A stretch of 64,000 nucleotides of DNA from positions 729,083-793,082 of the forward strand of contig NW_020954582.1 in assembly GCF_900497805.2 (NCBI RefSeq). Direction: 5' to 3'. The position numbers and the translations under genes are program-made. Source of the DNA: Vombatus ursinus (taxonomy: Eukaryota > Chordata > Mammalia > Diprotodontia > Vombatidae). Below, in pieces: positions 24,236-36,060 of the stretch (within the stretch, counting starts at the first letter, position 1; every line of letters begins with the position of its first letter). The notes beneath the pieces are model-generated. The model was not told the origin of the DNA. It made no database searches and saw nothing but the letters and a program-made list of their open reading frames with translations.

Positions 24236-25400
24236 CATGTGCAGACTTCTGCAAGCCTTCCTTTAAACAATAGCAGACTTGATACCCCCCAGTATAGAGA
24301 TTCACTGGGGGATTCACAGCATCACAGCATCTCTGTGGTGGAGTAAGTTCCATCCTCTCTGACATTGCTGACAAGTGGTTGGGCACCCCCCCCCCCCATG
24401 GGGGTGGAGGGAGCCTTTGAGCTGAAGCTAACCCTTGTTCTTTGGAATGGGCTCAAATGTTAACATATTCTTAAGATAGTGCTGTTGATAAAACATCTGA
24501 GTTAGATTCATTTTTTTCTCCTTGGGAATATCCAGTGGGAAATAGTTGAAATTTGTTGTGCCTTGATGACTCCTTAAGGAATATTCATGCCGAGGGTGAA
24601 AAGTGCTGAGAGCAGATGGGATTTTGCAGACCAGCCCTATTAGGAGATTGTAACTCCCTAGACAGTAAGCAAATTTCTAGAGGATCCAGGTGTGGAATAT
24701 AAGTGAAAATCTCTGTGACATAGGAAGGAGCAGACAGGGCTGTAGAAAATGAAAAGGCCCCCCCCTGCAGCTCCCTTTTTCCTCCTTTGTGGGTCTCAAG
24801 TCTGATTTTAGTATCATCAGGTTAGAGCCTCAATACCTGAGAGATGAGGAAACTGAGGCTCTGAGAGGCCAGGTTCCCCATTGGTGCTTGTGAGTAGCAG
24901 GTTTAGGGTCTGAACAGAAACCCTCCTCTCTCTCTAAACCCACTGCGGTCCTCTCATGCCAATCCCTTTAGCACTCCTTGAGCTTATTCAGTGGGAGAGA
25001 GTTAACCGTTTGTCTGAAAAAGACGACAGGCTTGGGGCGTGTTGTAAACCAGGGGTGTCAGCAGGCTCAAGCTGAATAGGCTTTGGTTCTGTAGAGGAGG
25101 TTGTGCGTAATTTTGTTTGAATTGAACTGTCAAGTTTTGTTATTTTGGAATCTCTCTTGTCTCGTGTGTCCCACTGATCTGGCTCTCTGGTTTTTTCACC
25201 AGTACCAAGGGTTGTGATGATTCCTGCTCTGGTCTCTGACCCCTCTTCATCCCTACCTTTGTTTATTATTTCCTTTGATATGTGATCTTCTCCAAATGAA
25301 TTTTATCATTTTATGTAAGTGTCCCTTTCATAATTTGGTATAGCATTAAAATTGGAAATTAAATGGGATAGTATCGTAAGTTTTATTTTATTAGCAGGGC
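24236..25400. other. Mostly unique sequence
   Basis: 12-C run at 24386-24397. 24835-24900 resembles part of a MIR (gagatgaggaaactgaggct). No gene. Confidence 0.4.
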
Positions 25401-26990
25401 CCTGGCCGTGAGTAATCAGTCAGTAAACATTAAGTGCCTACTATGTGCAGGGCACTGTGTTAAGTATTGGAGATACAGAAAAAGGCAAAGACAGTCCTTG
25501 TCTTCACGGGGCCACAATCTAATGGAGGAGACAACGTAAAACAAATCTATATAAGACAAACTATAGGCAGGATAAATAAGAAATAATTAACAGAAGGAAA
25601 GCACTGGAATTAAGAGGGATTGGGAAAGGTTCCCTGTAGAAGGTGGGATTTTAGTTGGGACTTGAAGGAAGCCAAGGAGGTCAGTGGTCAGTAGTCAGAA
25701 CAGGGAGAGCATTCCAGGCATGGGAGATAGGCAGAGAGGATGCCCGGAGCCAAGAGATGGAGGGTCTTGTTTGTGGAACAGCCAGGAAGTGAATGTCATT
25801 GGATTGAACAATACATGTTGGGGAGTCTGGTGTAAGAAGTTTGGAAAGGTAGGAGGGGCTTTGAATATTTAACAGCATTTTTTATTTGTTCCTGGAGGCC
25901 ATAGAGAGCCCCTGGAATTTATTGACTGGGGGAGGGGGTGACATGGTCATTCCTGTGCTTTAGGAAAATCACTTTAGTGGCTGAATGGAAGATGGATTTG
26001 AGTGAAGGGAGAGACAGACAGGACTTCCTACACCCCACCAGCAGCCATTGCAATAGTTCAAGTGTGAGGTGATGAGGACTTGCACCAGAGTGGTGACAGT
26101 GTAAGAGGCAGGGAGGAGAGGCGTGTTTGAGAAATTCTCCAAAAGTGAAATCGACAGGCTTTGGCACCATATTGGATCTGGGGGGGTGAGAGACAGTAAG
26201 GAATCCAGATGACTCCTAGGTTGCGAGCCTGAGGGACTGGGAGGATGGGGGTGCCCTCAGCAGTAACAGAGAAGGTAGGAGGTAGAGAGGGCTTAGGGAC
26301 AAAAATAGTGAGTTCTGTTTTGGACATAGTGAGTTCAAGATGTCTGAAAGAAATTTGGAGATGGGAGGTTGAAGGTCAGCAGAGTGTTTGAGGCAGGATA
26401 AGTAGATTTGAAAGTCTTCAATATAGAGAAGATAGTTAAATCCATGGAAGCTAATGAGATTCACCAAGTGAGGAAGTATAGAGGTGGCCCCCAAACTGAA
26501 TCCTGAGGGACACCTACCCAGGTTAGAGGACATGACCTGAAGGAGGATCCAGCAAAGGAGACTGAGAAGGAGTGATCAGAGAGGTAGGAGGAAGACCAGG
26601 AGGGAGGGTGTCTTGAAAACCTAGAGAGAAGAAAATATCCAGGAGGAGAGAGTGACCAACAGTGTCAAAGACTGCAGAGAGGCCAAGGAGAATCAGGATG
26701 GAGAAAAGACCTTTGGGTTTGGCCACTGAGATAATTTGGTAACTTTGGAAAGAATAAGGTCCTAAGCTAGTTTATAAGTGGTTTAGAGAAGAGTGAGAGG
26801 ACAGTCTTTTCAAGGAGTTGAGTCACAGATGGCAGGAGAGATCTAGGAAGGGCTGAAGTGAAGGCTTTTTCCAGATCGAGGAGACTTGGGCATGTTTGAA
26901 GGGAGTAGGGAGCAAGGCTATTGAGGGGGAGAGACTGAAAAAATCAGAGAGAAGGGGCGACAGAGGTTCTCTAGCTCTTTGGGTCCTTTA
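25401..26990 (-). repeat. Long L2-type LINE copy (RT to 3' end)
   Basis: The best-preserved L2 in the window. On the minus strand an RT domain is recognisable: LSAVFDTVGHSLLLDIFFSL (motif A; about 26690-26630), then SFHGFNYLLYIEDFQIYLSC with YIED in place of the catalytic YADD (26414-26425), MSKTELTIFVPKP and VPQARNLGVIW (about 26325-26200), and FHSATKVIFLKHRNDHVTP (about 25990-25930). The 3' UTR ends at the antisense L2 terminus near 25410-25470 (ttaagtgcctactatgtgca). Several frame changes and the altered catalytic motif mean it is dead. Confidence 0.88.
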
Positions 26991-27269
26991 TTTAAGGAGC
27001 ACTTTGTAATTGAAAATTTCCAAGTGTTTTGAATGCTTTAGCAGATGGTTCATCAAATATTTTATTTATTTTGTAGTTGTTTCTATTACTGCTACTTGGC
27101 TTTTGATATTCTATAAAATGCTGTTGATTTTTGATGATTTATGTTGCAGTTTATCACTTTGTGAAGCTGTGAATTGTCTCTATGTTTGCTGCTCCCCTGG
27201 AGTTTTCTAGGCAGACCAATGTATAAATAGTCATGATGGTTAGAGAGAGCTGGCCTCAAAGCCACGAAG
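26991..27269. other. Unassigned AT-rich sequence
   Basis: No gene or repeat recognised. Confidence 0.35.
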
Positions 27270-27470
27270 AGCTGGATTCCCTTTCTGCTTCTGACATACC
27301 GGCTGTGGGACCCAGGGCAGGTCCCTGAACCTCTCGGGCCCCTGTTTTGAAGGCTGTAAATTGCAGATGAGTGGCTGATCTGCATTGGTACTGAGAGCTC
27401 CCCACGGCAGGGATGTGATAACTACCTGAAAAAAAACCTGCAAACGTGTAAGGAGCATAGAGGGTTCCAC
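27270..27470 (+). repeat. MIR-type SINE
   Basis: gaagagctggattccctttc, gtgggacccagggcaggtcc and ttgaaggctgtaaattgcag: a diverged sense MIR. Confidence 0.6.
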
Positions 27471-27487
27471 CATTCCAGAAACAACAT

Positions 27488-27810
27488 GATGGTGCTTTGC
27501 AAATCATATCTCCTTTGACCCTCACAACAATCATAGTGGTAGGGGCTAGGATGATACCTATTTCAGAGACGAGAAAGTGACTTGACCAATGGGCACACAA
27601 CTCTTTTTTTTTTTTTAAGGCAATTGGAGTTAAGTGACTTGCCCAGGGTCACACAGCTAGTAAGTGTCAAGTGTTTGGTCTGAGGCCGGATTTGAACTCA
27701 GGCCCCTCTGAATCCAGGGCCGGTGCTCACACAACTCTTAAGTTTGCGAATCTGGATTTGAACTTGGGGCTTCTGGACTCCTGGTGTATTGTGTCACCTT
27801 GCTGACTCAT
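27488..27810 (-). repeat. MIR-type SINE split by a younger marsupial SINE
   Basis: Antisense MIR from about 27488 (catatctcctttgaccctca) to 27604. It resumes at 27728 (aatctggatttgaacttggg). The younger SINE sits at 27605-27727. Confidence 0.8.
27594..27739 (-). mobile_element. 5'-truncated marsupial SINE with target-site duplication
   Basis: SINE body 27605-27727, poly-T (the A tail of the antisense copy) at 27604-27616. A 12-bp perfect direct repeat cacacaactctt flanks it at 27594-27605 and 27728-27739. The tRNA-like head is missing at the right end, typical of L1-driven truncation. Confidence 0.9.
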
Positions 27811-29320
27811 GATGTTTGCAGTGTTGAGGGTATTGAGGATTCCAGACAGCCGTTAATTCTGAATTGCAGCTGGGGATTTCTGCTAGTCCTAATCATACTC
27901 AGTTAGTTTTTGTCCACAGCCATAACTTCTCCCCACTTCAGTGATTGGAACAAAAGGCAGTGCAGGTGAGGCCTTGTTGTCTGGGGTTTGTTTGAAGAGA
28001 TGTTTAATAAACAGCAGCAGCTGGTGTTTGCGCAGTGCTGAAAGGTCTGCAGAGCAGCGCACATACATGCCTTGTGTGATAGGGCAGATGCTATGATGGG
28101 GGGAGCCTTTCAGTGACTCCTGGCCGAGTTTGATGCTCAGGAATAGGGAGGATTCAGGGCTGCTCATACTTAGCTCCTCCTGTCGGGTCTGGTGGCAAAA
28201 GGTGGGTTTGAGTCGGGAGAAAGATTTCTGGGTAAGAAGCTTTTGGAGAAAGGAGTATAGGGTCTTCAGCTCTCTTGGGAGACATCTGGCAATAGTAAGT
28301 GGGGCTTCTTTGGACTTGGGGTCGAGCTTGGGAATTGAGATGGACACAGAGAATGCGAGTTCTTGCTGAGGTGAGCCTTTTTACTGGGTGCTGTTGGCTA
28401 TGAGTTAGGCTTAGTGATTTACATATTGCGTAGAGAAGACATGAATAAAAACTAGGCAAGATTGATGTGGCTGTTGGAGTGTTGCGTATGTGTGCGTGCG
28501 CGAGCGTGTGCGCTGAAGCACCATCGGTGGCATCTTGCTCTGTCAGGAAGAGACTTGGATCCTTCAGGTTTCAGCTCAGACATGGCCTTGGCAGCGGCTG
28601 GAAACCAAGAGCCGGTGCCCTGATCCCGGTTTTTCATGCTGGAAAGAGGTGATGTTTCCACTCACCAGAATAACGCGAGATAAGAGCAGCTAATGCTGCC
28701 TCCGCCACCTCACGTCAGCTTGTTGCTCACACTGCCTCTGCTTGCTCGTGTTATTAAACGTTGGCGTATTTGCAGAGTGGTTTTTGGTCTCTATAAAATT
28801 AAGTTAATGATTTACAACCAGAATTCCCAGAGTTACAAAATGAGAATATGTAATGCAATGCTTGAATAAAAGCGGATGTTTTCTCTCATGATCTGTGAGA
28901 TTATGTGAATAGAGGTAGCACAGGTTTTTAAGTTTGCATTTGTACGGCGCTTCTTCAGGCCAGAAAAGCGCCTCCTTCGAGGCCTTCTTGTCCTCTGGGG
29001 TGGTGGGTGCTGGAGAGGGAGGAGCGTGCTTTGCAGAGGGTTATCTTGGCAACCATTTGAGGGGCTCACATCAGATTTAAAGGATCCCACGTAGCATTTT
29101 AGAGCCACAGAAGGCCTTGGCAAGCTGGTCACAGCCCCTCCCTTTACAGAGGAGGATGTTGAGGTCCCACAGGCCTTCTAGCTCCTTAGTGCTAGGTTTC
29201 CCAATTTTGGTCCAGTGTTTTAGGGGTGTGTAATGAGAGTCCATTACCTTTCAATACTGCTACCTTGGAGAAGTAAGGTAAACTGAGGGACAACATTTGA
29301 AGAAGATCGGTTTATTAGTT
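27811..29320. other. Mostly unique sequence
   Basis: CpG-containing alternating tract at 28480-28512 (gtatgtgtgcgtgcgcgagc). 28010-28090 shows weak SINE character. No supported gene. Confidence 0.4.
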
Positions 29321-29557
29321 TTTGTTGCTTAGTCCTTTCAGTCACGTCCGACTCTTCCTGGCCCCATTTGGGATTTTCTTGGCAGAGATACTGGAGTGGT
29401 TTGCCATTTTATGGATGAGGAAACTGAGCCAAACAGGGTGAAGTGACTTGCCCAGGGTCACACAGCTAGGAAGTGTATGAGGCCCGATTTGAACTCGAGA
29501 AGATGAGTCCTCCTGACTCCAGGCCTGGTGCTCTGTCCAGTGCACCATCTTGCTCAC
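29321..29557 (-). repeat. Marsupial MAR1-like CORE-SINE
   Basis: tgttgcttagtcctttcagt, ttcttggcagagatactgga, core gacttgcccagggtcacaca and end ccagtgcaccatcttgctca. Near full length. Confidence 0.9.
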
Positions 29558-30069
29558 TAAATCCTTTCTTTCCTGCCTACCCACCTTTCTACCTGCCAGC
29601 CTTCCCAAACTGGAGAACTTAGAACCAAGTCTTTCAGTTTTTAAAACTTGAAAATCATAATGAATGATGTGGAAGATTTTTCTTGTAATCTTTATAGGAT
29701 TTGAGGGCCCAGGGTCAGCTCCATTCCCCAGAGAAGTATAAATAAAACAAGACTTTGTTCAGTCCTTCTTTTCTTTTGATCTTGGCCTTCTCGGGGCAGA
29801 TACGACTCCTGACCCGGGTTTCCAAGCTGGAAGGGGTCTCACTCGCTGGTCCAGTCCACTGCCCTCAAGCCAAACTGAGCTTCTCTGTCTCCTGGGATGG
29901 AAGGAGGCTACCGTAGCACCTCCAGTCACTGACATAGGACTGAGTAGCAATGCCATCTTCTCTGCGTGCTCATGAGCCTCTCTGCAAGGCCTGAGGTCAC
30001 CAGGCTTTCCAGATGGGATTATACTGTGTTGGCAAAACCTTTGTAGTAGGGCTTTAGTGAAGGATGAAG
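29558..30069. other. Unassigned sequence
   Basis: No gene. The long minus-strand open frame here (29759-30253) reaches into a SINE and has no protein character. Confidence 0.4.
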
Positions 30070-30265
30070 AGGCAGCATGGGCCTGGGGCCAGGAGGACCT
30101 GAGTTCAAACCTGGCCCCAGACATGTCCCAGCTGTGTGACCCCAGGCAAGTCACTTCCCCACTGTCTTCCTCAATTTTCCCACCTGTAAAATGGGGATCA
30201 TAATAGTACCTACCTCCTAGCACAGTGCCTGGCACATGGTAAGCATTGTACAAATGCCAGTTATT
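30070..30265 (+). repeat. MIR/CORE-type SINE
   Basis: gaggcagcatgggcctgggg, tgaccccaggcaagtcactt, cacctgtaaaatggggatca and tagcacagtgcctggcacat. Confidence 0.85.
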
Positions 30266-30542
30266 AGGTTGATGAGAAGCGGGACTCAGCTCGATGTTTT
30301 CCTGCTTGCATGCTCAGATGGCTCTGTTTCCTGGTCGATGTGAATGTTCTTTCTGGAGATGCAGGCTGTAGTCCCACCTTCCCGCTGGGGTGCCCCGGGG
30401 GTCCCGCCTTGTGCTCTCCTGATTTTTCAGGGACACAAATGAAGCAAGCAGTGTCTGGTTTATCAGGGTTGTGCCTGAACCTGAACGGAAGGCTCCTTAG
30501 GAGAAGTGACTGAGTTACAGGGCTCCTTCCAGCAAGCCTTAG

Positions 30543-30740
30543 TTTTGTTGTTGTTCAGCCGTTTCAGTCTTGTCCAACTCTTGGTGACCCCATTGGGGGT
30601 TCTCTTGGCAGAGATACTAGAGTATCTTTCATTTCCTTCTCCAGCTCACTTTACAGATGAGGAAACTGAGGCAATTAGAGTTAAGTGACTTGCCCAGGGT
30701 CACACAGCTACTGTGGTGAGGCTGGATTTGAAATGCACTT
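30543..30740 (-). repeat. Marsupial MAR1-like CORE-SINE, truncated
   Basis: tttgttgttgttcagccgtt to ctgtggtgaggctggatttg; the tRNA-like end is missing. Confidence 0.85.
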
Positions 30741-31297
30741 CACCTCTCAGTGCCTTGGTTAATGCCCTTCTGTTGCTCTAATTTGCTCAGTTGGGTGGTG
30801 GGGCTCTTTGCTGGGAGGTTCTGTTGACCTATTTTAGAAATAGTTGGTTTGTTTGCACACTCTCAGCATCGTTGTTCCTGGGAGTCTTTCTTTCTAGAAC
30901 AGTAGAGCTTGGGAGTGGTGGTGGTTAGGGGACACTCTTGGAACACCTTTGCTCTTTGTGAATGAGCTGCTGAAGCTCAAATTAAAATGAAGGCACAGCA
31001 GATTGAGTCTGAAGGGCGAGGGGCCACCTTGGCCAATGATTTGTGTGATTGAGTCTCCTTGGATTGGGGGTGATGGTGCATTCCAAGGTAATTGAGCTTT
31101 TCGGAGAATTGTCGTTAATGATAAACTTTTTTTTTTTTTTAAACTGGAAAAGTGGAGGAGATCCAGAGCTGTTGCCTTCCTTCCCCTTCCCCAGACGAGT
31201 TAGGCTTAGTGGGTAGAACATCAGACTTGGAGACAGGCAGACCTGGCTTCCAGTGCTGCCTCATACACTTTCAGCTGGCTGAAACTGGGCAAAGCAG
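30741..31297. other. Mostly unassigned; a weak MIR near its end
   Basis: 31200-31297 resembles a + strand MIR head (gcttagtgggtagaacatca). Poly-T at 31127-31140. No gene. Confidence 0.4.
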
Positions 31298-32520
31298 TTG
31301 TGTCTGGCCAACAAGCATTTGTTACATCCAGAGGCAGTTTCAGGGCCGGGGGGCTCCAAAGAAAAGCCCGAGTGGTCCCTGCCCGCAAGGAGCCTATGAG
31401 CTACTGGCATAGACAGCATTCAGACAGCTGTGTAGATCACAGTGGAGGTCATCTCAGCTGGAAGGCACTCATTCTCAAAAGGACTGGGAAGGATTGCTTG
31501 GAAAAGGTCGGGTTTGAGTTGAGACTTGAAGGAAGCCTGGGAAGTTCCTGGAGAAGGGAAAGAATTTCAGGCAACCGGGAGACCCAGTGAAAATGTCTGG
31601 AGTCTTGAGATGAGTGTCTTGTGTGAGGAACCTTGAGGAGGCCAGCATCACTGGATCATAAAATACACTGCCAAGGTGGGAGGGGGCCAGGCGATGAAGG
31701 GCTTTGAATGCCAGAGCATTTGGAATTGGATCTTGGAGGTCATAGGGAGTCACTGGAGTTTATTTCGGGGAGGGGTGACATGATCAGACTTGCACTTTAG
31801 GAAGGTCCCTTTGGTGACCAAATGGAGGATGGGCTGGAGTGGCAGGCAGACCCCCAGCAGCCATTGGAGTGGTCCAGGGTTGAGACAGTGATGGCAGGCC
31901 AGGATTGGAGGAGGGGAGAGGAGAGGAGAGGGCATGTTCCAGAGTTGCTCTGAAGGTGAAATCAGCAGGCTTTGGTGACAGCTTGGATGTGGGGAGGCCG
32001 GGGGGCTCCTTGGTAGGAGCCAGAGGAACTGGGAGAAGAGAGTTTGCCTTGACAGAAATAGGGAGGTTTTGTTTTTTGTATTTTTTTGGTCTCGTGTCTT
32101 TGCTAGTGGTGCCATGGGTCACCAGCAGCTCTACTGGGGCCACCCTTGAAAATTTGGCCAGGGGTCTTGGTCGTGCCATGTCTATTCAAACTGGCGTGGC
32201 CTGATCCGCAAGTACAGCCTGAACGTGTGCCACCGGTGCTTCTGGCAGTATGCCAAGGACATTGGCTTCATCAAGTTGGACTAAGTTATATTTATGGATC
32301 TCGCTTCAGTGATTATACTGACCATCAAGGACTACCATTTTACTGAACCCTGGACTACCTAAAGATTGCTCATGTTGTACATGCTATGCCAATTTGCATA
32401 TGTAATTAAAGGTCATCCTCAGATAAAAAAAGAATAGGGAGATTTGGAAGGTAGGATTTGAGAGGGGAAAGACAATGAGGTCAGTGTGGGAGGTGCTACA
32501 GATAAAATCTCTAGAGCAGT
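31298..32520 (-). repeat. L2-type LINE, split by the RPS29 pseudogene
   Basis: Antisense L2 from the 3' terminus (about 31310) through 3' UTR (gacttgaaggaagcctggga). The RT C-terminus on the minus strand reads LAFKALHRLAPSHL (about 31710-31670). It is interrupted by the RPS29 retrocopy (32070-32432) and resumes at 32433 (ggaaagacaatgaggtcagt). Broken. Confidence 0.82.
32070..32432 (+). pseudogene. RPS29: RPS29 processed pseudogene
   Basis: An intronless copy of the 56-codon ribosomal protein S29 gene runs from ATG 32114 to TAA 32284. It reads MGHQQLYWGHP-stop-KFGQGSW and ends [12 protein letters not shown], the same length as RPS29. A premature TGA replaces Arg12, and Cys24, one of the four zinc ligands (Cys21, 24, 39, 42), is Tyr, so it cannot be functional. 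It keeps 5' leader sequence, a 3' UTR with AATTAAA about 20 nt before the end and a short A tail (32424-32430). A 13-bp target duplication with one mismatch (32057-32069 and 32433-32445) marks L1-mediated retrotransposition into an older L2 on the other strand. Confidence 0.92.
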
Positions 32521-33219
32521 GGTGTCAAACTCAGATGGGATTGGAGGCCACGTATTAACGTTGATTGTTTTCTTTTATTTTCATTTGTTAAAAATATTTC
32601 CCAGTTACATTTTAATCTAGTTCAAGTCTCGCTGCAGAGTGTTGGCAGGAATGGCCTTCGCCATACATCTAGTTTTCTTGTCCAGTAGGCGGCTGGAGGT
32701 GGGAGACTGAAGTGTTGATGACTCCAACGTGCTTCTTAGGGCTGCCTTCCTGAGGAGACCCTTTCCTGAGTGGCTGAGCACATTCCCATACTGCAGTGTC
32801 TTGTTATCACTCCTCTGGGAGCTGCCTGCACTTCTTTTTTATACCTGCATCCAGATGAAGCCTTGGCCTTGTAATCTGTAGAGGTGACACAGCTTTGAAG
32901 ACTAGAAATCAGAGGCAGTTGTGCCCAGCAGCTTGACTGTAAAGGTATGACATGAGTGATTTTTCTCCTTTATCCTGGAAGGTTTCACCTTCTGTGAATG
33001 CATTCCTCCTCCCTTCATGTTAATTCTCTGCTCTCTTCCTCCACTTCATTTCTCGCTCTCTTCTAAGCCAGGGCTTTAAACCCCAAGGAAAAACCATGCA
33101 TATTGACTTTGTAGGAAACCTCCTGGGAACATGATCTGTGTTTTATTTCTTTCGTGATGCATTTTAATCTGGTTCCTCTTGCCCAGGAGTATTGTGGCCC
33201 CAGAGTTTGGCACTTCTGA
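32521..33219. other. Mostly unassigned sequence
   Basis: 32560-32640 resembles a short antisense L1 3' tail (ccagttacattttaatctag). No gene. Confidence 0.4.
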
Positions 33220-33720
33220 TGTCAATGCTGTCTGCTTCTCTTAATTGCTAAATCTGATCCCCACCAGCTCTGCCACATCAGCCACTGCCCAGCCCTCCTG
33301 GAGACGTTTTCCTCTGCTGCTCTCTCTTGGGGCTTCTCACTGGCCTCCACATCCTGCCCACTCGGGGGCCCCCAAAGATTTACTCCTGGACCCTCTTCAC
33401 AGATGGTTCCATATGTTCTCATTTGGGGATTTCATGAACTCCACCATCTTTCTTCAGATGATTCCCTGTGGTGCTGGAATTCTCTGTCTCCTCAGCTATG
33501 GTTACAAATCTCCAGCTCCCTTTTGGACACGTGGAGTCAGTGAGTCAAGGACCAGAGACTGTGTGCTAAGTGCCAGGATGCCAAGAAAGTGTCCTGCCCT
33601 CTAATTGGGGGGGGGGGGGGGGGGGGACGAGGGTGGTCCAGGTGGGATGAGTTCCCCAGTTGACTTCATCTTGCAGAATGAAGAGGAAATCCAGGAAAGT
33701 AGAAAGGGGAGCTGGCTCAG
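33220..33720. repeat. L2-type fragments with a 20-G tract
   Basis: 33240-33500 looks like sense L2 RT sequence (phrase FGDFMNSTIFLQMIP on the + strand). 33560-33700 is antisense L2 3' UTR. They flank a 20-G run at 33607-33626. Confidence 0.55.
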
Positions 33721-33844
33721 GGTTCAGCAAGGGCTGTAGTTGGAGGTAAACCTGAGGTTAACCCAGATGTGCAATGACCTTGACTGCTAACCCCAGGAAT
33801 TGAGGAATCTTCTTGGATAGGAGGGAGGCTTTTTTTTTTTTTTT

Positions 33845-34110
33845 GGAAGCAGGTAGTGGGCATTACAGTGTATGGAGCACTGGTCCTGGAATCAGGAAGA
33901 CTTGAGTTCAGATCCAGCCCCACACACTTATTAGCTGTGTAATCTTGGACAAGTCACTTAACTTCTGTCTGCCTTGGTTTCCTCAGCTGTAAAATGGGGA
34001 CACTAATAATTAGTGCCTACCTGCCAGGGCTATGAGGATCAGATGATAATATGTGTAAAACAAGTGCCACAGCACCTGGTATATAGTAGGCGCTTTAAAA
34101 ATGCACAATA
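33845..34110 (+). repeat. MIR-type SINE
   Basis: ggcattacagtgtatggagc, tgtgtaatcttggacaagtc, ctcagctgtaaaatggggac and tatatagtaggcgctttaaa. Confidence 0.85.
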
Positions 34111-34187
34111 TTATTATCCTTAGAAATTTTTTCAAAGTAGGCTTGGAATATGATTAGATGTGAAGATTCTCTGGGCTCGCAGTAGGA

Positions 34188-34420
34188 AGTCAGTCAGTCA
34201 GTAAACATTAAGGGCCTTCTTGGTGCCAGGTACCTCCCTAACCACTGGTGACACAAAGCCAGGCCAAGACAGTTCACAGGAACGTGATCTACATACCTAT
34301 TGCAGAGGGAAGCAGAAAAAACGGTGAGGTGGGCCGGGGGTCCAGCCAGGTGAGGGAAAGAGATGGCGCTCCTGAGAGACTGGGATCTCCTCCCTCCAGT
34401 TAGAGGCTAGTGCTTGGGGC
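34188..34420 (-). repeat. L2-type LINE 3' end
   Basis: cagtcagtcagtaaacatta, then gggccttcttggtgccaggt and 3' UTR sequence. Confidence 0.7.
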
Positions 34421-34489
34421 CTGGAGACCCAGATCTAGATGTGGCCCCACATGGACTGGAGGTGGCTAGCCTTCTCCCAGTCGTGCCTT

Positions 34490-34712
34490 TGGTGTTCAGG
34501 TGTTTCAGTCATGTCTGACTCTTGGCGACCCCATTTTTGGCAGAGATACTGGGATAGTTTGCCATTTCTTCCTCCAGCTCTTTTTAGAGATGAGGAAACT
34601 GAAGCAAACAGGATGAAGTGACTTGTCCAGGGTTACTGGTAGCCATTAAGTGTCTAAGGTCAAATTTGAACTCGGATCCCCTTGACTCCAGGCCTATGAC
34701 TCTATCCACCTC
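34490..34712 (-). repeat. Marsupial MAR1-like CORE-SINE
   Basis: tgttcaggtgtttcagtcat, gagatgaggaaactgaagca and tgactccaggcctatgactc. Confidence 0.85.
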
Positions 34713-35834
34713 ATAAGCTGTAATTCGAACCCAGGTCCTTTCCAAATCAGCAATGTTTTCCAAGAGGTGTATATGTTATTTAGTTACACTTTTGTATCTG
34801 TTTCCCAGACAGGCTCATGAGGGTCTCGGAGAAGCTGTTGGTAGCTAGTTGTTTTTAGGTTATTAAAAACTGAATTAAACATTTTTTTTCCCCTTTCACC
34901 ATTTCCTAATTGAGGTGTTTATTTCCTTGCTGGCCCTGTACTGTTATTGTTGCTTGAACATTGACATAGATTTTATTTTATAGGGTGTTAGGTCTTAAAG
35001 TTTCTTTATAATTACATAGTTTTCTTTTAAACTCTTCAGTTGTTACAGGTACTGTGGTAGTTTGTTAAATATTAAGTTCCATGTGACAACTTGTAGAAAT
35101 TATTTTCAGTTTTATTTATCTATAAATATTTTTTGTGTTACTTGTAACTATTTTTATACCACTTCCTGTCTTACTTGGAGACAGTTAACACTGGTGTTTT
35201 TACTCATTTTATGTATCTTGCTATCACAAATCTGATCTCTTAAAGTCTAAAACAGAAGTACCAGTGTTAGAATCTGAGTATTAAAAAAACTAATTCTTTG
35301 CAGGGAAGAATAGTTCTTGGATTGGCTTTTGGAATGTTTGAATAGCAACTGAATTTTATTAGTCCCTGGAAACAAGCAGAGCTCTGTGGGAAGGAGTAAA
35401 CAAGGAGGCTGGGGGGGGATAGGGTTTGTACGGCTTGCTTTGGGGGTATGTTTCCAGAAAATACAGTAATTTTTAAGGATTCTTGAAATGTAGGTAAGTC
35501 TTTTAGAGACTGAAATGAAACGTTAACAACAGCATTAACATTTTTCAGGTCTTGCTCTGGAATGGCTTTATCTAGCATCTGGTTTGCATGCTTATGTTTG
35601 AAATGGATAGTGAATGAAATCTGGAACACAATGGAGGATTATGGGAGTTTTGGCTGGTTTAGCTTCACTGCTAATTCTAAGAACCATGGAGACTTCTTAA
35701 AAGGAACTTAGGAATATCTCGATGTAGAAATAAGCAACAGGGGTTGGTTTTTTTTTTTTAAACTCCAAATACATAAAATCTCTAGACTTTAACAGTCTTA
35801 AAAATATTTTGGAATCTGGATAGGGTTTGAGGGG
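34713..35834. other. Unique AT-rich sequence
   Basis: No gene or repeat recognised. Confidence 0.45.
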
Positions 35835-36060
35835 TGCAGCTTGGGGGCGAAGTGGATAGAATGCCGTGCCCACAGTAAACAGGACCTCAGTTCAGATGTG
35901 GCCTCAGCTGCGTGATCCTGGGCAAGTCACTTCACTGTTTGCCTCAGTTTCCTCATCTGTAAAATGAGATGGAGAAGGAAATGGCAAACACTCCACGTCT
36001 TTGCCAAGAGATCCCAAATGGGGTCACGAGGAGTTGGACATAAAGTGACTGAACAGAAAT
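35835..36060 (+). repeat. Marsupial MAR1-like CORE-SINE
   Basis: tgcagcttgggggcgaagtg, gtgatcctgggcaagtcact, gagaaggaaatggcaaacac and ggggtcacgaggagttggac. Near full length, sense orientation. Confidence 0.88.

Noticed and set aside
29759-30253. Longest non-ZZZ3 open frame outside the gaps (164 codons, minus strand)
   Set aside because: It overlaps a MIR-type SINE at its start, has biased composition, no recognisable domain and no splice or promoter context.
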